NCBI RefSeq assembly: GCF_001905825.1
Contig: NZ_LIVV01000002.1
Location: forward strand, 1-64,000
Length of the DNA: 64,000 nucleotides
Direction: 5' to 3'
From: Streptomyces sp. CB02009
Lineage (GTDB): Bacteria; Actinomycetota; Actinomycetes; Streptomycetales; Streptomycetaceae
The position numbers and the translations under genes were made by a program. The first letter of the stretch is position 1. Every line of letters begins with the position of its first letter. A model generated the notes under the pieces. The model made no database searches. It was not told where the DNA came from and saw only the letters and a program-made list of their open reading frames with translations. Positions 8,670-16,591 of this stretch are shown one piece after another.

Positions 8670-9520
8670 ACACCGCGGGCCCACCCGCTCCGGCCGGTGG
8701 TCCGGGGCCGCTGGCCGGTCTGCTGCCCCCCTGGGCGGCCGGGGCCGAGGAGCTCGGTCCCGGGCCGCAGCCCTGGCTGTACGCGGAGGAGGACGAGCAG
8801 CTCGCCGAGGGCGTCGTCGGCGCGCGCTGGACCGAGTTCGCCGCCGCGCGGAGGTGCGCCCGCCGGGCGCTCCTCGGACTCGGCGCCGCCCCCGGCCCGC
8901 TGCTGCGGGGCGGCCGGGGCGAGCCGCTCTGGCCGGCCGGGGTCGTCGGCAGCATCACCCACCGCGCGGGCTACCGCGCGGCGGTCGTGGGTCCGGCAGG
9001 TGCGACGGCCGCGCTCGGCATCGACGCCGAGCCGGCCGTCGCGCTGCGTCCGGGAGTGCTGCGGCGGATCGCCCTCCCGGCGGAGCACGCCGGTCTCGCC
9101 GCGCTGCCGTCCGTCCCCGGCCTGCCGTGGGACACGCTGCTGTTCTGCGCCAAGGAGGCGGCGTACAAGGCCTGGTATCCGCTGGCGCGCGTCCCGCTGG
9201 GCTTCCACTCCGCCGAGGTCCGGTTCCACCCGGAGCGCTCGGCGGTCACCGTCCGGCCGGTCGGGGTGCGGCCGGCCGCCGAGGGGGCGAGCGGCCGGCC
9301 GTACGCCGCGGCCGGGGCGCCGCCGCCGTCTCCGCCGACCGGGTCGTCGCCATCGCCCGGCAGCCCCGCCGCACCGGGAGGCGCCGCGGGGCTGCCGCTG
9401 CTGGAGGGCGGTTACGCCGCGGCGGACGGCCTGCTGCTCGTGCTGCTCACAGCCGCTGCTCCGCGTACGCTCCCGCCGCCGCCTCGAACTGCAGCGCGAT
9501 GTGCGTCGAACCGGAGTTGA
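8666..9520 (+). CDS. Sfp-type 4'-phosphopantetheinyl transferase
   Basis: A 284-residue PPTase, likely the activator of the two cluster ACPs. Family motifs: GIDAEP (Asp120, Glu122) and FCAKEAAYKAW (Lys163, Glu164, Lys168). The last roughly 70 residues are Pro/Ser/Ala-rich low complexity and overlap the convergent hydroxylase gene by 74 bp, so the tail may be dispensable. GTG start overlaps the cyclase stop; last gene of the operon. Confidence 0.9.
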   Translation: MNTAGPPAPAGGPGPLAGLLPPWAAGAEELGPGPQPWLYAEEDEQLAEGVVGARWTEFAAARRCARRALLGLGAAPGPLLRGGRGEPLWPAGVVGSITHRAGYRAAVVGPAGATAALGIDAEPAVALRPGVLRRIALPAEHAGLAALPSVPGLPWDTLLFCAKEAAYKAWYPLARVPLGFHSAEVRFHPERSAVTVRPVGVRPAAEGASGRPYAAAGAPPPSPPTGSSPSPGSPAAPGGAAGLPLLEGGYAAADGLLLVLLTAAAPRTLPPPPRTAARCASNRS

Positions 9521-10601
9521 CGTCCCGCCAGAAACGCTGGATCGGCCGGTCGGTGAGCTGACCGCTCGTCCCGGCCGTGCGGAAGAACCGGTCGACGGCG
9601 GAGACGAGCAGTTCCACCGCGTACGCGCAGTCGCGCAGGTTCCGGGTCCGTTCCAGACGGGTCACCGCCGCTCCCCGGTCGGCGACGGCGGCGCAGCGTT
9701 CGAGCAGCAGCTGCGCGGAGTCGATCTCGGCGACCGAACGGGCGAGGGTGTCGGCGTACGACGCGCGGCTGGGACCCGGGGCTCCGGTCCGGCCGGCCAG
9801 CGCCGCCGTCTTCGCCGCCACGTGCTCCGTCCAGGCCCGCTGGGTGCCACGGGCCGCGCCGAGCAGCGGGGCGGCGAAGGACAGCCCGTTCGCCGCCTCC
9901 AGGGGCACGGTGTGACAGGGGGCCTCGGAGTCCGTGGGCCGGCCCGAGAGCAGGTCGGCGCGGAGGAAGGTGCGCTCCGCCGGCACGAGGAGCCGGTCGA
10001 CGGCGACGGTGTTGCTGCCGGTGCCGCTCATGCCGACGCTGTCCCAGCTCTCGACGACCTCGAACTCGGCGCGGGGCACGGCGAAGACCAGCGGCACCGG
10101 CGCCCCGTCGCCGGTGAGGGTGCCGCACAGCAGCGCCCAGTCCGCGAAGTCGACACCGCTGATGTACGGCCAGCGGCCGGTCAGCCGGTAGCCGCCCGGC
10201 GCGCGCTGGGCGGTCCCGAAGGGGGAGAGGGAGCCGACGACGAGGGTGTCGGGCCCCTCGTCCCACACGTCCTTGCGGCCCTGGGCGGGCAGGTAGGCGG
10301 CCATCCGGGCGAGGTTCGCCGCGAGCGAGGCGCACCAGGCGGTGGCGGTGCACGACTCGCCGAGGGTGACGACGGCGCGGGTCAGCTCCTCGAAGTTCCC
10401 CGCTCGGCCGCCGTGTTCGACGGGGACGAAGTGGCGGGCGAAGCCGGCGTCGAGCACGGCCCGCATCGCCTCGGGGTGGAGCCGCCGCAGGCTCTCGGTC
10501 TCGGCGGCGAGGCGGCCCGCCACCTCGGCGGCGCGCACGGCGCTCATCGCGACCCCGGTGTCGCGGGACGGCTCCGGGTGTGGGGGCAGATTGTCCAGCA
10601 T
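9447..10601 (-). CDS. Acyl-CoA-dehydrogenase-fold flavin monooxygenase
   Basis: A 384-residue group-D flavoprotein (ActVA-ORF5/HpaB-like): WPYISGVDFADWALL and WDSVGMSGTGSNTV strands, C-terminal QRFWRDVNSGSTHIALQFE. Such proteins hydroxylate naphthoquinone-type substrates with FMNH2 from a separate reductase; the candidate partner is at 39157-39768. ATG with AAGGAGG upstream. It lies downstream of tetR on the same strand with a 98-bp gap, so is probably under the same repressor. A true acyl-CoA dehydrogenase is less likely given the context. Confidence 0.87.
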   Translation of the reverse strand: MLDNLPPHPEPSRDTGVAMSAVRAAEVAGRLAAETESLRRLHPEAMRAVLDAGFARHFVPVEHGGRAGNFEELTRAVVTLGESCTATAWCASLAANLARMAAYLPAQGRKDVWDEGPDTLVVGSLSPFGTAQRAPGGYRLTGRWPYISGVDFADWALLCGTLTGDGAPVPLVFAVPRAEFEVVESWDSVGMSGTGSNTVAVDRLLVPAERTFLRADLLSGRPTDSEAPCHTVPLEAANGLSFAAPLLGAARGTQRAWTEHVAAKTAALAGRTGAPGPSRASYADTLARSVAEIDSAQLLLERCAAVADRGAAVTRLERTRNLRDCAYAVELLVSAVDRFFRTAGTSGQLTDRPIQRFWRDVNSGSTHIALQFEAAAGAYAEQRL

Positions 10602-10699
10602 CGTCGATGCCTCCTTTTCGGCCTTGCGCACAGTCCTGCCCACGGTGGCGGGAGGCGGTCGCGCAGGGCTCGAGGAGGGATCGATTCGCGGCCGGGGCG

Positions 10700-11278
10700 T
10701 CAGGAGCCGGGCGCGAGCCCGCGGAGCAGGTCGTCGAGGCCGGCCTTGATCCGGTCGGTGCCCAGGCTCCGTTCGTCGAGCTGGTACGCGATCAGGCTGG
10801 GCGTGAAGGGGGCGAGCAGCGCGTCGGCGAGGAAGGTGCCGTCGCGGTCCGGGGCCAGCTCGGCGAGGAGCCCGGCGAGGTGGGCGTGCTGGGCGCCGTA
10901 CGGAGCGCTCGCGTAGCGGGCGGCCGGGGCGCTGGCCTCGGCGAGCAGCAGCAGCTCGCGCTGCTCGACCACGAGGTCGACGAGGGCGTGCAGGAAGGCG
11001 CGGGCCCGCTCCAGGGGAGGTGCTCCGGGACCCAGCGGCGGGGGGCCGCACAGCGTCTCGCGGAACCGGCGCTCGCGGTCCTCCAGGAGGGCGAAGACGA
11101 GTCCGGCCCGGTCGCCGAAGCGGCGGTAGACGGTGCCGACACCGACGTCGGCGGCCTTGGCCACGGCGTCGAGGGAGAGATCGGCCGCGCCGTCGGCGGC
11201 CACGATGCGGGCGGCGACGTCGAGGATCTTGCGGCGGTTGCGGGCTGCGTCGGCTCTCTCGGGGGTCGGCTCGGTCAT
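10700..11278 (-). CDS. TetR-family repressor
   Basis: A 192-residue regulator with N-terminal helix-turn-helix (NRRKILDVAARIVAADGAADLSLDAVAKAADVGV split over residues 13-46; GTVYRRFGDRAGL follows) and a helical ligand domain. Divergent from the MFS pump, with three related palindromes between the genes. The usual logic would be repression of pump, itself and the hydroxylase until the product or an intermediate binds. ATG at 11276-11278 chosen; upstream in-frame sequence is the operator and repeat region. Confidence 0.9.
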   Translation of the reverse strand: MTEPTPERADAARNRRKILDVAARIVAADGAADLSLDAVAKAADVGVGTVYRRFGDRAGLVFALLEDRERRFRETLCGPPPLGPGAPPLERARAFLHALVDLVVEQRELLLLAEASAPAARYASAPYGAQHAHLAGLLAELAPDRDGTFLADALLAPFTPSLIAYQLDERSLGTDRIKAGLDDLLRGLAPGS

Positions 11279-11291
11279 GGCCCGAGCATAT

Positions 11292-11362
11292 CGGAGAGTT
11301 CTCCGTTTCGAGTTGTGAAGCGGAGGAGCCTCCGTATACGCTCGTAAGCGGAGGGTGCTCCG
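11292..11362. promoter_or_regulatory. Triple palindromic TetR operator
   Basis: Three 14-bp sites: CGGAGAGTTCTCCG (11292-11305), CGGAGGAGCCTCCG (11321-11334) and CGGAGGGTGCTCCG (11349-11362). The first two have perfect 6-bp arms around two central bases; the third has one mismatch. Starts are 29 and 28 bp apart, close to three helical turns, so dimers would sit on one DNA face. They lie just upstream of tetR and on the pump side. Confidence 0.75.
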
Positions 11363-11507
11363 TTTCAAGGCGGCCGGGCTGGTTGAGGCGTGTGCTCCGG
11401 CCGACGGCCCGCCCGGCCGGACGTCGGCCGGACCGTCGGCCGGACCGGCGGTCCTTCCGAAGGGCTGCCGGCCGTCGGCTGCTGGTCGCCTGTCGTCCAG
11501 TCGCCTC

Positions 11508-11585
11508 GCAGCCGCAGCCGCAGCCGCAGCCGCAGTCGCAGCCGCAGCCGCAGCCGCAGCCGCAGCCGCAGCCGCAGCCGCAGCC
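11508..11585 (+). repeat. (GCAGCC)13 hexanucleotide microsatellite
   Basis: Thirteen consecutive GCAGCC units with a single variant (fifth unit GCAGTC). It lies in the probable leader of the MFS gene, outside any gene. A short-unit array this long could vary in copy number by slippage. Confidence 0.9.
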
Positions 11586-11718
11586 CTGCACCGACCGCCG
11601 ACCCCGACCGCCGACCGCCGCCCGGCGTTCGCCCGTACCGCCCGCGCCTTCCGCCCGTACCCCGTCCGCACGCTCCGGCTCCCCCCCCGCAACCGACCGC
11701 CAGGTCCGAGGAGGCCCC

Positions 11719-13095
11719 ATGAGTACGCCCGCCGCGCCCGCGCCGAGCCGCTGGTGGCTCGTGACGGCCGCGGGTCTCGCCGTCTTCGTCGCCCAGCTCG
11801 ACGCCTCCGTCGTCGGTGTCGCCGCGCCCACCATCCGCTCGGACCTCGGTACCACCACCGAGATCGTCCAGTGGGTCTCGCTGGCCTACGCCGTCCCGCT
11901 CATCGGCCTCAGCCTGTGCGCCGGACGCTGGGTCGACCTGGCGGACCCGCGGCGCGCCCTCACCCTGGCCTGCGGCGGCTTCGCCCTCTTCTCCGTCGCC
12001 TGCGGGCTCGCCCCGAGCATCGGCTGGCTCATCGCCGCCCGGGTGGTCCAAGGCTGCTTCGCGGTCGTGATGATGGCGCTGACCCCGGTCCTCGCCACGG
12101 TCGCCGTCGCCCCCGAGGCGCGCGGCCGCGCCTTCGGCCTCGTCATGCTCTTCGGCACGCTCGGCGGCCTCGCCGGTCCCGTCCTCGGCGGCCAGATCGT
12201 CGAACACGCCGACTGGCCCTGGATCTTCTACCTCGGCGTCCCCGCCGCCGCGCTCGTCATCGCCCTGGCCGCCCGCGAACTCCCCCGGGGGGAGCGGCTG
12301 CCCTGGCCGGAGCGCCGCTGGCTGATCGAGGCGCTCACCCTGGGCGGCGCCGCCGTCGCCGTCCTCCTCGGTCTCACCTTCGCGGTCGACCGGGGCGCGG
12401 CCTGGGGGCAGTTGGCCCTGCTCGCGGTGCCCCTGGTCATCGCCTGGAGCCGCCAGAGGGAGTCCGCCGCGGTGCGCGGCCTGGTCGGCTCACCGGGTGT
12501 CCTCGGACCCCATCTGGCCCTGATCCTGGCCTATCTCGGCATCTTCCTGATCATGTTCATGGTGCCGTTCCTGCTCCAGGACACCCTCGGCGTCACGGCC
12601 GGCACGACCGGGCTCGCGCTGATCGCGCTGGCCGTGTCCACGGCCGTCGCCGGCCTCCTCGGCGGCCGGGCCGCCGACCGGCTCGGAGCCAGGGGAGTGG
12701 CGCTGACCGGGGCCCTCCTGACCACCGCGGGCGCCGCCCTGATGCTGACCGTCGACGGTTCCTCGGGGGCCGTGTCGCTCGCCTGGCGACTCGCCGTCCT
12801 GGGCTTCGGGTTCGGCCTGTTCAACGGCCAGAACCAGGTGCTCGCCATGAGCAGCACACCGCCCCACCGGCTCGGCATGACGGCCGGCACCACCAACCTC
12901 GTCCGCCAGCTGGGCGTCGCCTTCGGCTCCGCCCTCGGCGCCCTCGTCTGGACCACCGCCGACAGCGGCACCGCCGGCTTCCGGCTCGGCGCCGGCGTCG
13001 GCACCCTGCTCGTCGCCGGGGTCGCCGTCACGGTCCTGGTTGCCGTCAGGGCCCCCGAACCGGCCGGGAAGACACCCGTCGAGACCCCGGCTTGA
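11719..13095 (+). CDS. MFS exporter, DHA2 (14-TM) family
   Basis: A 458-residue drug:proton antiporter-like protein. It starts with a soluble stub and TM1 (LVTAAGLAVFVAQLDASVVGVA), carries the conserved loop GRWVDLADPRRAL and the motif-C-like GTLGGLAGPVLGG, and shows about 13-14 hydrophobic segments. Presumably exports the cluster product and gives self-resistance. GAGGAGG precedes the ATG. Divergent from tetR, whose operators lie upstream. Confidence 0.92.
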   Translation: MSTPAAPAPSRWWLVTAAGLAVFVAQLDASVVGVAAPTIRSDLGTTTEIVQWVSLAYAVPLIGLSLCAGRWVDLADPRRALTLACGGFALFSVACGLAPSIGWLIAARVVQGCFAVVMMALTPVLATVAVAPEARGRAFGLVMLFGTLGGLAGPVLGGQIVEHADWPWIFYLGVPAAALVIALAARELPRGERLPWPERRWLIEALTLGGAAVAVLLGLTFAVDRGAAWGQLALLAVPLVIAWSRQRESAAVRGLVGSPGVLGPHLALILAYLGIFLIMFMVPFLLQDTLGVTAGTTGLALIALAVSTAVAGLLGGRAADRLGARGVALTGALLTTAGAALMLTVDGSSGAVSLAWRLAVLGFGFGLFNGQNQVLAMSSTPPHRLGMTAGTTNLVRQLGVAFGSALGALVWTTADSGTAGFRLGAGVGTLLVAGVAVTVLVAVRAPEPAGKTPVETPA

Positions 13096-13160
13096 GTCAC
13101 CTTCGAGTCTCCTGTGGCACAACCTCCGAGAACCAGCGAGCTCCTGAAAAGGAAGACGTC

Positions 13161-13610
13161 ATGTCGAACACAGAGCTGATCACCCCCGTCGCCGGCGAGC
13201 CCGGTGACTACAACATCCCCGTCGTGCAGGAGTTCCGGACCAACGGCGGCAAGGTCGGCGGCATGTTCGAGGGCGCGCCGCTCGTCCTCCTCACCCACAC
13301 CGGGGCCAAGAGCGGCCGTCGCCGCGTCTGCCCCGTCATGTACGTGGAGGAGGAGGGCCGCACCCTCGTCTTCGCCACCAACGCCGGAGGCCCCCAGAAC
13401 CCGTCCTGGTACCACAACGTCCTGGTCAACTCCGAGGTGACCGTGGAGACGGGCACCGAGGTCTACCGGGCCACCGCCGTCGTCGTCGAGGGCGCCGAGC
13501 GCGACCGGCTCTACGCCGAGTCCGCGGAGAAGGTCCCGGCCCTCGCCGACTACCAGTCGAAGACCGAGCGCCGCATCCCCGTCGTCGCCGTGCGGCGCCT
13601 GGCGGACTGA
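13161..13610 (+). CDS. Ddn-family F420-dependent nitroreductase/quinone reductase
   Basis: A 149-residue split-barrel protein of the Ddn (DUF385) family: LVLLTHTGAKSGRRRVCPVMYVE and NPSWYHNVLVNSEVTVE, typical of deazaflavin-dependent enzymes that reduce quinones or unsaturated bonds with F420H2. It sits 65 bp after the pump and its stop overlaps the next start (TGATG). Likely role: quinone or enone reduction during tailoring. fbiC at the left edge supports F420 supply. Exact substrate unknown. Confidence 0.85.
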   Translation: MSNTELITPVAGEPGDYNIPVVQEFRTNGGKVGGMFEGAPLVLLTHTGAKSGRRRVCPVMYVEEEGRTLVFATNAGGPQNPSWYHNVLVNSEVTVETGTEVYRATAVVVEGAERDRLYAESAEKVPALADYQSKTERRIPVVAVRRLAD

Positions 13611-14668
13611 TGCGGTACACACTGCTGGGCAGGACCGGGGTGCGGATATCGGAGATCGCCCTCGGCACCCTCACCTTCGGCGACGACTGGAAGCTGCCGA
13701 GGACGACCCTCGCCGGCATCCTCGACCGGTACGCCGAGGCCGGAGGGAACGTCCTCGACACGGCCAACGAGTACGGCCGGGGCTCCGCCGAGACCACCCT
13801 CGGCGAGCTGCTGGCCGGGCGGCGGGACGAGTTCGTCCTGACCACCAAGTACACGATGCAGATGCGGCCGGGCGACCCCAACTCGGCGGGCAACCACCGC
13901 AAGAACCTGGTCGCCTCGCTCGACGCCTCGCTGCGCCGGCTCGGCACCGACCGCATCGACCTGCTGTGGGTGCACGCCCGCGACACCCTCACCCCGGTCC
14001 CCGAGGTGATGCGCGCCCTGGACGACCAGGTCCGCGCAGGGAAGGTGCTCTACGTCGGCGTCTCCGACTGGCCGGCCTGGGAGGTGGCCCAGGCCAACAC
14101 CCTCGCGGAGCTGCGCGGCTGGTCCGCCTTCGCCGGGCTCCAGATCCGCTACAACCTCCTGGAGCGCACTCCCGAGCGCGAACTGCTCCCCATGGCGCAC
14201 GCCTTCGACCTGCCGGTGCTCGCCTGGGGTCCGCTCGCCGACGGGCGGCTCACCGGCAAGTACCTGGCCGGTGAGCCGGGCCGGCTCGACCACGTGCCGT
14301 GGGGCGAGGGGCGCGGACCCGGCGACGAGATCGTCGAGAAGGTCGTACGGATCGCCAAGGAGGGCGGCTGGAGCCCGGCGCAGGTGGCGCTCGCCTGGCT
14401 CCGCTCCCGGCCCGGCACGGTCGTGCCGCTGATCGGCGCCACCAAGGAGTCCCAGCTCGTCGACAACCTCGCCGCCTGCGAGGTCGCCCTGGACGCCGCC
14501 CACCTGGCGGAGCTGGAGGAGGCCAGCCGTGTCCCGGTCGGCTTCCCGCACGACTTCCTCCGCTTCCCCGCGATGACCGACGCCATCTACGGGGACCGCT
14601 GGCGGGAGACGGACGACCGGCGCACCACGGTGCGCCGGGCCGTGGCCGACGACCTGTTCGGCGGCTGA
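13610..14668 (+). CDS. Aldo/keto reductase
   Basis: A 352-residue TIM-barrel AKR. The tetrad region is visible: DTANEYG (Asp, Tyr), TTKYT (Lys) and LLWVHARD (His); the C-terminal part has TVVPLIGATKESQL for NADPH binding. Translationally coupled to the Ddn-like gene, so the two may act in sequence. In alnumycin biosynthesis a reductase (Aln4) processes the ribose-derived unit; because an AlnA/AlnB-like pair lies nearby, this gene is a candidate for such a step, but that is inference. Confidence 0.88.
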   Translation: MRYTLLGRTGVRISEIALGTLTFGDDWKLPRTTLAGILDRYAEAGGNVLDTANEYGRGSAETTLGELLAGRRDEFVLTTKYTMQMRPGDPNSAGNHRKNLVASLDASLRRLGTDRIDLLWVHARDTLTPVPEVMRALDDQVRAGKVLYVGVSDWPAWEVAQANTLAELRGWSAFAGLQIRYNLLERTPERELLPMAHAFDLPVLAWGPLADGRLTGKYLAGEPGRLDHVPWGEGRGPGDEIVEKVVRIAKEGGWSPAQVALAWLRSRPGTVVPLIGATKESQLVDNLAACEVALDAAHLAELEEASRVPVGFPHDFLRFPAMTDAIYGDRWRETDDRRTTVRRAVADDLFGG

Positions 14669-14686
14669 CCCGCCGCCGTCGCGCGG

Positions 14687-14726
14687 CGAAGGGCCGGACC
14701 CGCTCTCCAGCGGGTCCGGCCCTTCG
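14687..14726. terminator. Bidirectional terminator hairpin
   Basis: CGAAGGGCCGGACCCGCT (14687-14704) pairs perfectly with 14709-14726 over 18 bp, with a CTCC loop. It lies between two convergent genes and suits both strands. Confidence 0.9.
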
Positions 14727-14740
14727 CGGCGTACGGACGG

Positions 14741-15202
14741 TCAGTCCTCCGGCTTGACGTTCACCGTGTCCGACAGGTCGACGCGGGCCACGACCTGTTC
14801 GATCTTCACCCGGACCACGACCCCGTTCGGGATGGTGAAGCGGTCGGAGAACTCCTCTTCCCGCGCCTTGCCGTGGTACCGGCCGCCGATCCGCGCCGTC
14901 CAGCGGCGCAGCTCGTCCACGTTCTCGTCGAGCGTCGCCCGGCCCCGGACGAGCACGAACGAGAACGGGGGCCGCTCGTCGTCCCAGAGCAGCGCGATCC
15001 GCCCGTCCCGCTGGAGCGAGCGGCCCTTCACGCTGTCCTTCTGCATCGTGTAGACGATCTCGTCGCCGTCGAGGATCACCCCGACCGGCACGACGTGCGG
15101 GCTGCCGTCCTTGCGCACGACGGCGGCCTTCGCCGTCCGCGGCGGGTCCGCCATGATGAACTCGCGCCACCAGCCCTCGGGGGCGTCCTTGTACGTGGGC
15201 AT
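14741..15202 (-). CDS. PPOX-class F420/flavin-dependent oxidoreductase
   Basis: A 153-residue split beta-barrel protein of the pyridoxamine-phosphate-oxidase-like superfamily: ADPPRTAKAAVVRKDGSPHVVPVGV and IVYTMQKDSVKGRSLQRDGR. Actinobacterial members commonly use F420 or flavin. Last gene of a four-gene minus-strand operon after the lipocalin-like gene (37-bp gap); GAGGAGG before the ATG. A second F420-type candidate in the cluster; substrate unknown. Confidence 0.82.
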   Translation of the reverse strand: MPTYKDAPEGWWREFIMADPPRTAKAAVVRKDGSPHVVPVGVILDGDEIVYTMQKDSVKGRSLQRDGRIALLWDDERPPFSFVLVRGRATLDENVDELRRWTARIGGRYHGKAREEEFSDRFTIPNGVVVRVKIEQVVARVDLSDTVNVKPED

Positions 15203-15239
15203 GCCGATCCTCCTCGACTCTCTGCGTACGGTGTGGTGT

Positions 15240-15626
15240 TCAGCCGCGGCGCCAGGTCAGGACGCGCCGCTGGGGGCGTCCGCCCACCTGCGCCGTCCCG
15301 CCGAGCGTGAGGAGGTCGCCGGCCAGGGACACGTCCCGCAGCTGGGTGGTGCCCCTCATGTGCGCGTGCGAGCTGACGTCTATCTCGTGGACCATCGCTC
15401 CGTCGGCCAGCCGCCAGCGGCCCGCGTACCCCATGAAGGAGTCGCCGGACGGCGGGGCGTCCTGCCGTCCCATGCTGACCGACATGTGACCGGTGGGGCT
15501 GTAGAGCAGCAGCCCGCTCGGCGCGGGCCCGAGCGGGCCGTCCGTGGTGCCGCCCGCGTCGTCCACGTCCCGGTACGAGACGAGCGTCCACGCGCCGACG
15601 ACGTCCACGGCCCCGACGGCGGTCAC
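15240..15626 (-). CDS. Small lipocalin-like domain protein
   Basis: A 128-residue protein with VGAWTLVSYRDVDD, LLLYSPTGHMSVSMGR and a C-terminal RRVLTWRR strand, matching the lipocalin-like (Lipocalin_5 type) small beta-barrel seen in some secondary-metabolite clusters. It could bind or isomerise a hydrophobic intermediate, but no catalytic residue can be named. GTG start overlaps the stop of the upstream DUF6081-like gene (GTGA). Confidence 0.7.
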   Translation of the reverse strand: MTAVGAVDVVGAWTLVSYRDVDDAGGTTDGPLGPAPSGLLLYSPTGHMSVSMGRQDAPPSGDSFMGYAGRWRLADGAMVHEIDVSSHAHMRGTTQLRDVSLAGDLLTLGGTAQVGGRPQRRVLTWRRG

Positions 15627-16591
15627 CGGTCCGCCGGGGCGGCGGAGACGGTGAACCGGCGGACGTTCAGCGCCGCGCCCTGGCCGAACAGCCGGTTGCC
15701 CGGCAGGCTCTTGTCGTCCAGGAAGACCTGCGGCCGGCCGCCGCCGTCCGTCGCGCGGTACAGCCCGTCGGCCGTCGTGAGCCGGACGAGCGCCGGGCCT
15801 CCGTCCGGCGAGGCGCAGTCGAGCGCGGTGAACATACCGAGCCCGCCGTTGAGTTGACGAGGTGTCACATCGGTCTCCTCGCCACCGTGGTCGAGCACGA
15901 CGTACCGGCGGTCCGGCACCCGGCCGAGCCGCTCGGCGCGGTGCCGCTCCTCGCCGTCGACGAGCCAGCGCACCCGGCCCGCGGAGCGGTCGTACGCGAG
16001 GGTCAGCCGGTGGGTGTCGCCCGGCTCGCGGTCGCCGACCGGGACCACGGCCGTGAAGGCGGCGTAGGCGCCGAGGTGCGGGCGCAGCATGGGGAGCCGC
16101 TCGTGCACCGCGTAGATCCGCCGGTCGGTGACGAAGAAGTCGAAGGCGAGGCCGGTCTCGACGTCGGCGGCGTTCATCGCCGCCGTCGCCAGCCGGAAGT
16201 CGGCCCCGGGCTCCTCGACCGCCGTACCGAAGGGATGCCCGCCGGTGCCGTACGTACGGGCCGAGAGCCAGGCGTCGAAACGGAGTTCACCGTCCTCGGG
16301 GGCCTCGAAGCCGGGCAGTCCGCCCGGGGTCGTGACGTCCGCGTAGACCAGCCACTTGACGGCGTCCAGGGCGCCGGGCAGCGCGCCGGGACCGTCCTCC
16401 TGCCCGAGGGTGTTGCCGAAAGCCGGCTCCCCGGTCACCGGGTGGGTGGCCCGGGCCGACACCTTGAGCCCCTCCGACGGCGTGACGTGGATGTCGGCGT
16501 CGTCCGGCACGAAGGGGCCCAGGGTCATCGGCGCCCAGCGCCCCGCGGTGGCCTCCGGATCCTGGAAGTCGTCCTCCCACAGCGGGGTCAC
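15623..16591 (-). CDS. DUF6081-like protein A (no signal peptide)
   Basis: A 322-residue member of a three-copy family in this cluster; I recall it as DUF6081, not searched. Shared blocks: LSARTYGTGGHPFGTAV, TDRRIYAVHERLP, RRYVVLDHGGEE, RQLNGGLGMFTALD and LFGQGAALNVRRF. Predicted all-beta, lectin-like. Unlike its two paralogues it begins directly at VTPLWEDDF with no signal peptide, so it should stay in the cytoplasm. GTG start overlaps the stop of paralogue B. Function unknown. Confidence 0.8.
   Translation of the reverse strand: MTPLWEDDFQDPEATAGRWAPMTLGPFVPDDADIHVTPSEGLKVSARATHPVTGEPAFGNTLGQEDGPGALPGALDAVKWLVYADVTTPGGLPGFEAPEDGELRFDAWLSARTYGTGGHPFGTAVEEPGADFRLATAAMNAADVETGLAFDFFVTDRRIYAVHERLPMLRPHLGAYAAFTAVVPVGDREPGDTHRLTLAYDRSAGRVRWLVDGEERHRAERLGRVPDRRYVVLDHGGEETDVTPRQLNGGLGMFTALDCASPDGGPALVRLTTADGLYRATDGGGRPQVFLDDKSLPGNRLFGQGAALNVRRFTVSAAPADR

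Larger units (their letters stand above)
11279..11718. other. Non-coding divergent region with operators and hexamer repeat
   Basis: 440 bp between tetR and the MFS gene. From left to right: three TetR-like palindromes (11292-11362), a GTCGGCCGGACC direct repeat (about 11430-11455), a 13-copy hexanucleotide repeat (11508-11585), then a C-rich stretch and the pump ribosome site. No gene is convincing here. Confidence 0.8.

Noticed and set aside
9300..9520. Possible frameshift in the low-complexity C-terminus of the PPTase
   Set aside because: All catalytic motifs lie upstream in one frame, and the tail stays GC3-rich to the stop; nothing shows a break.
11390..11722. Open frames through the hexanucleotide repeat (QPQP- or RSRS-type peptides)
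   Set aside because: Low-complexity products arising from the GCAGCC array; no ribosome site and no conserved protein sequence.
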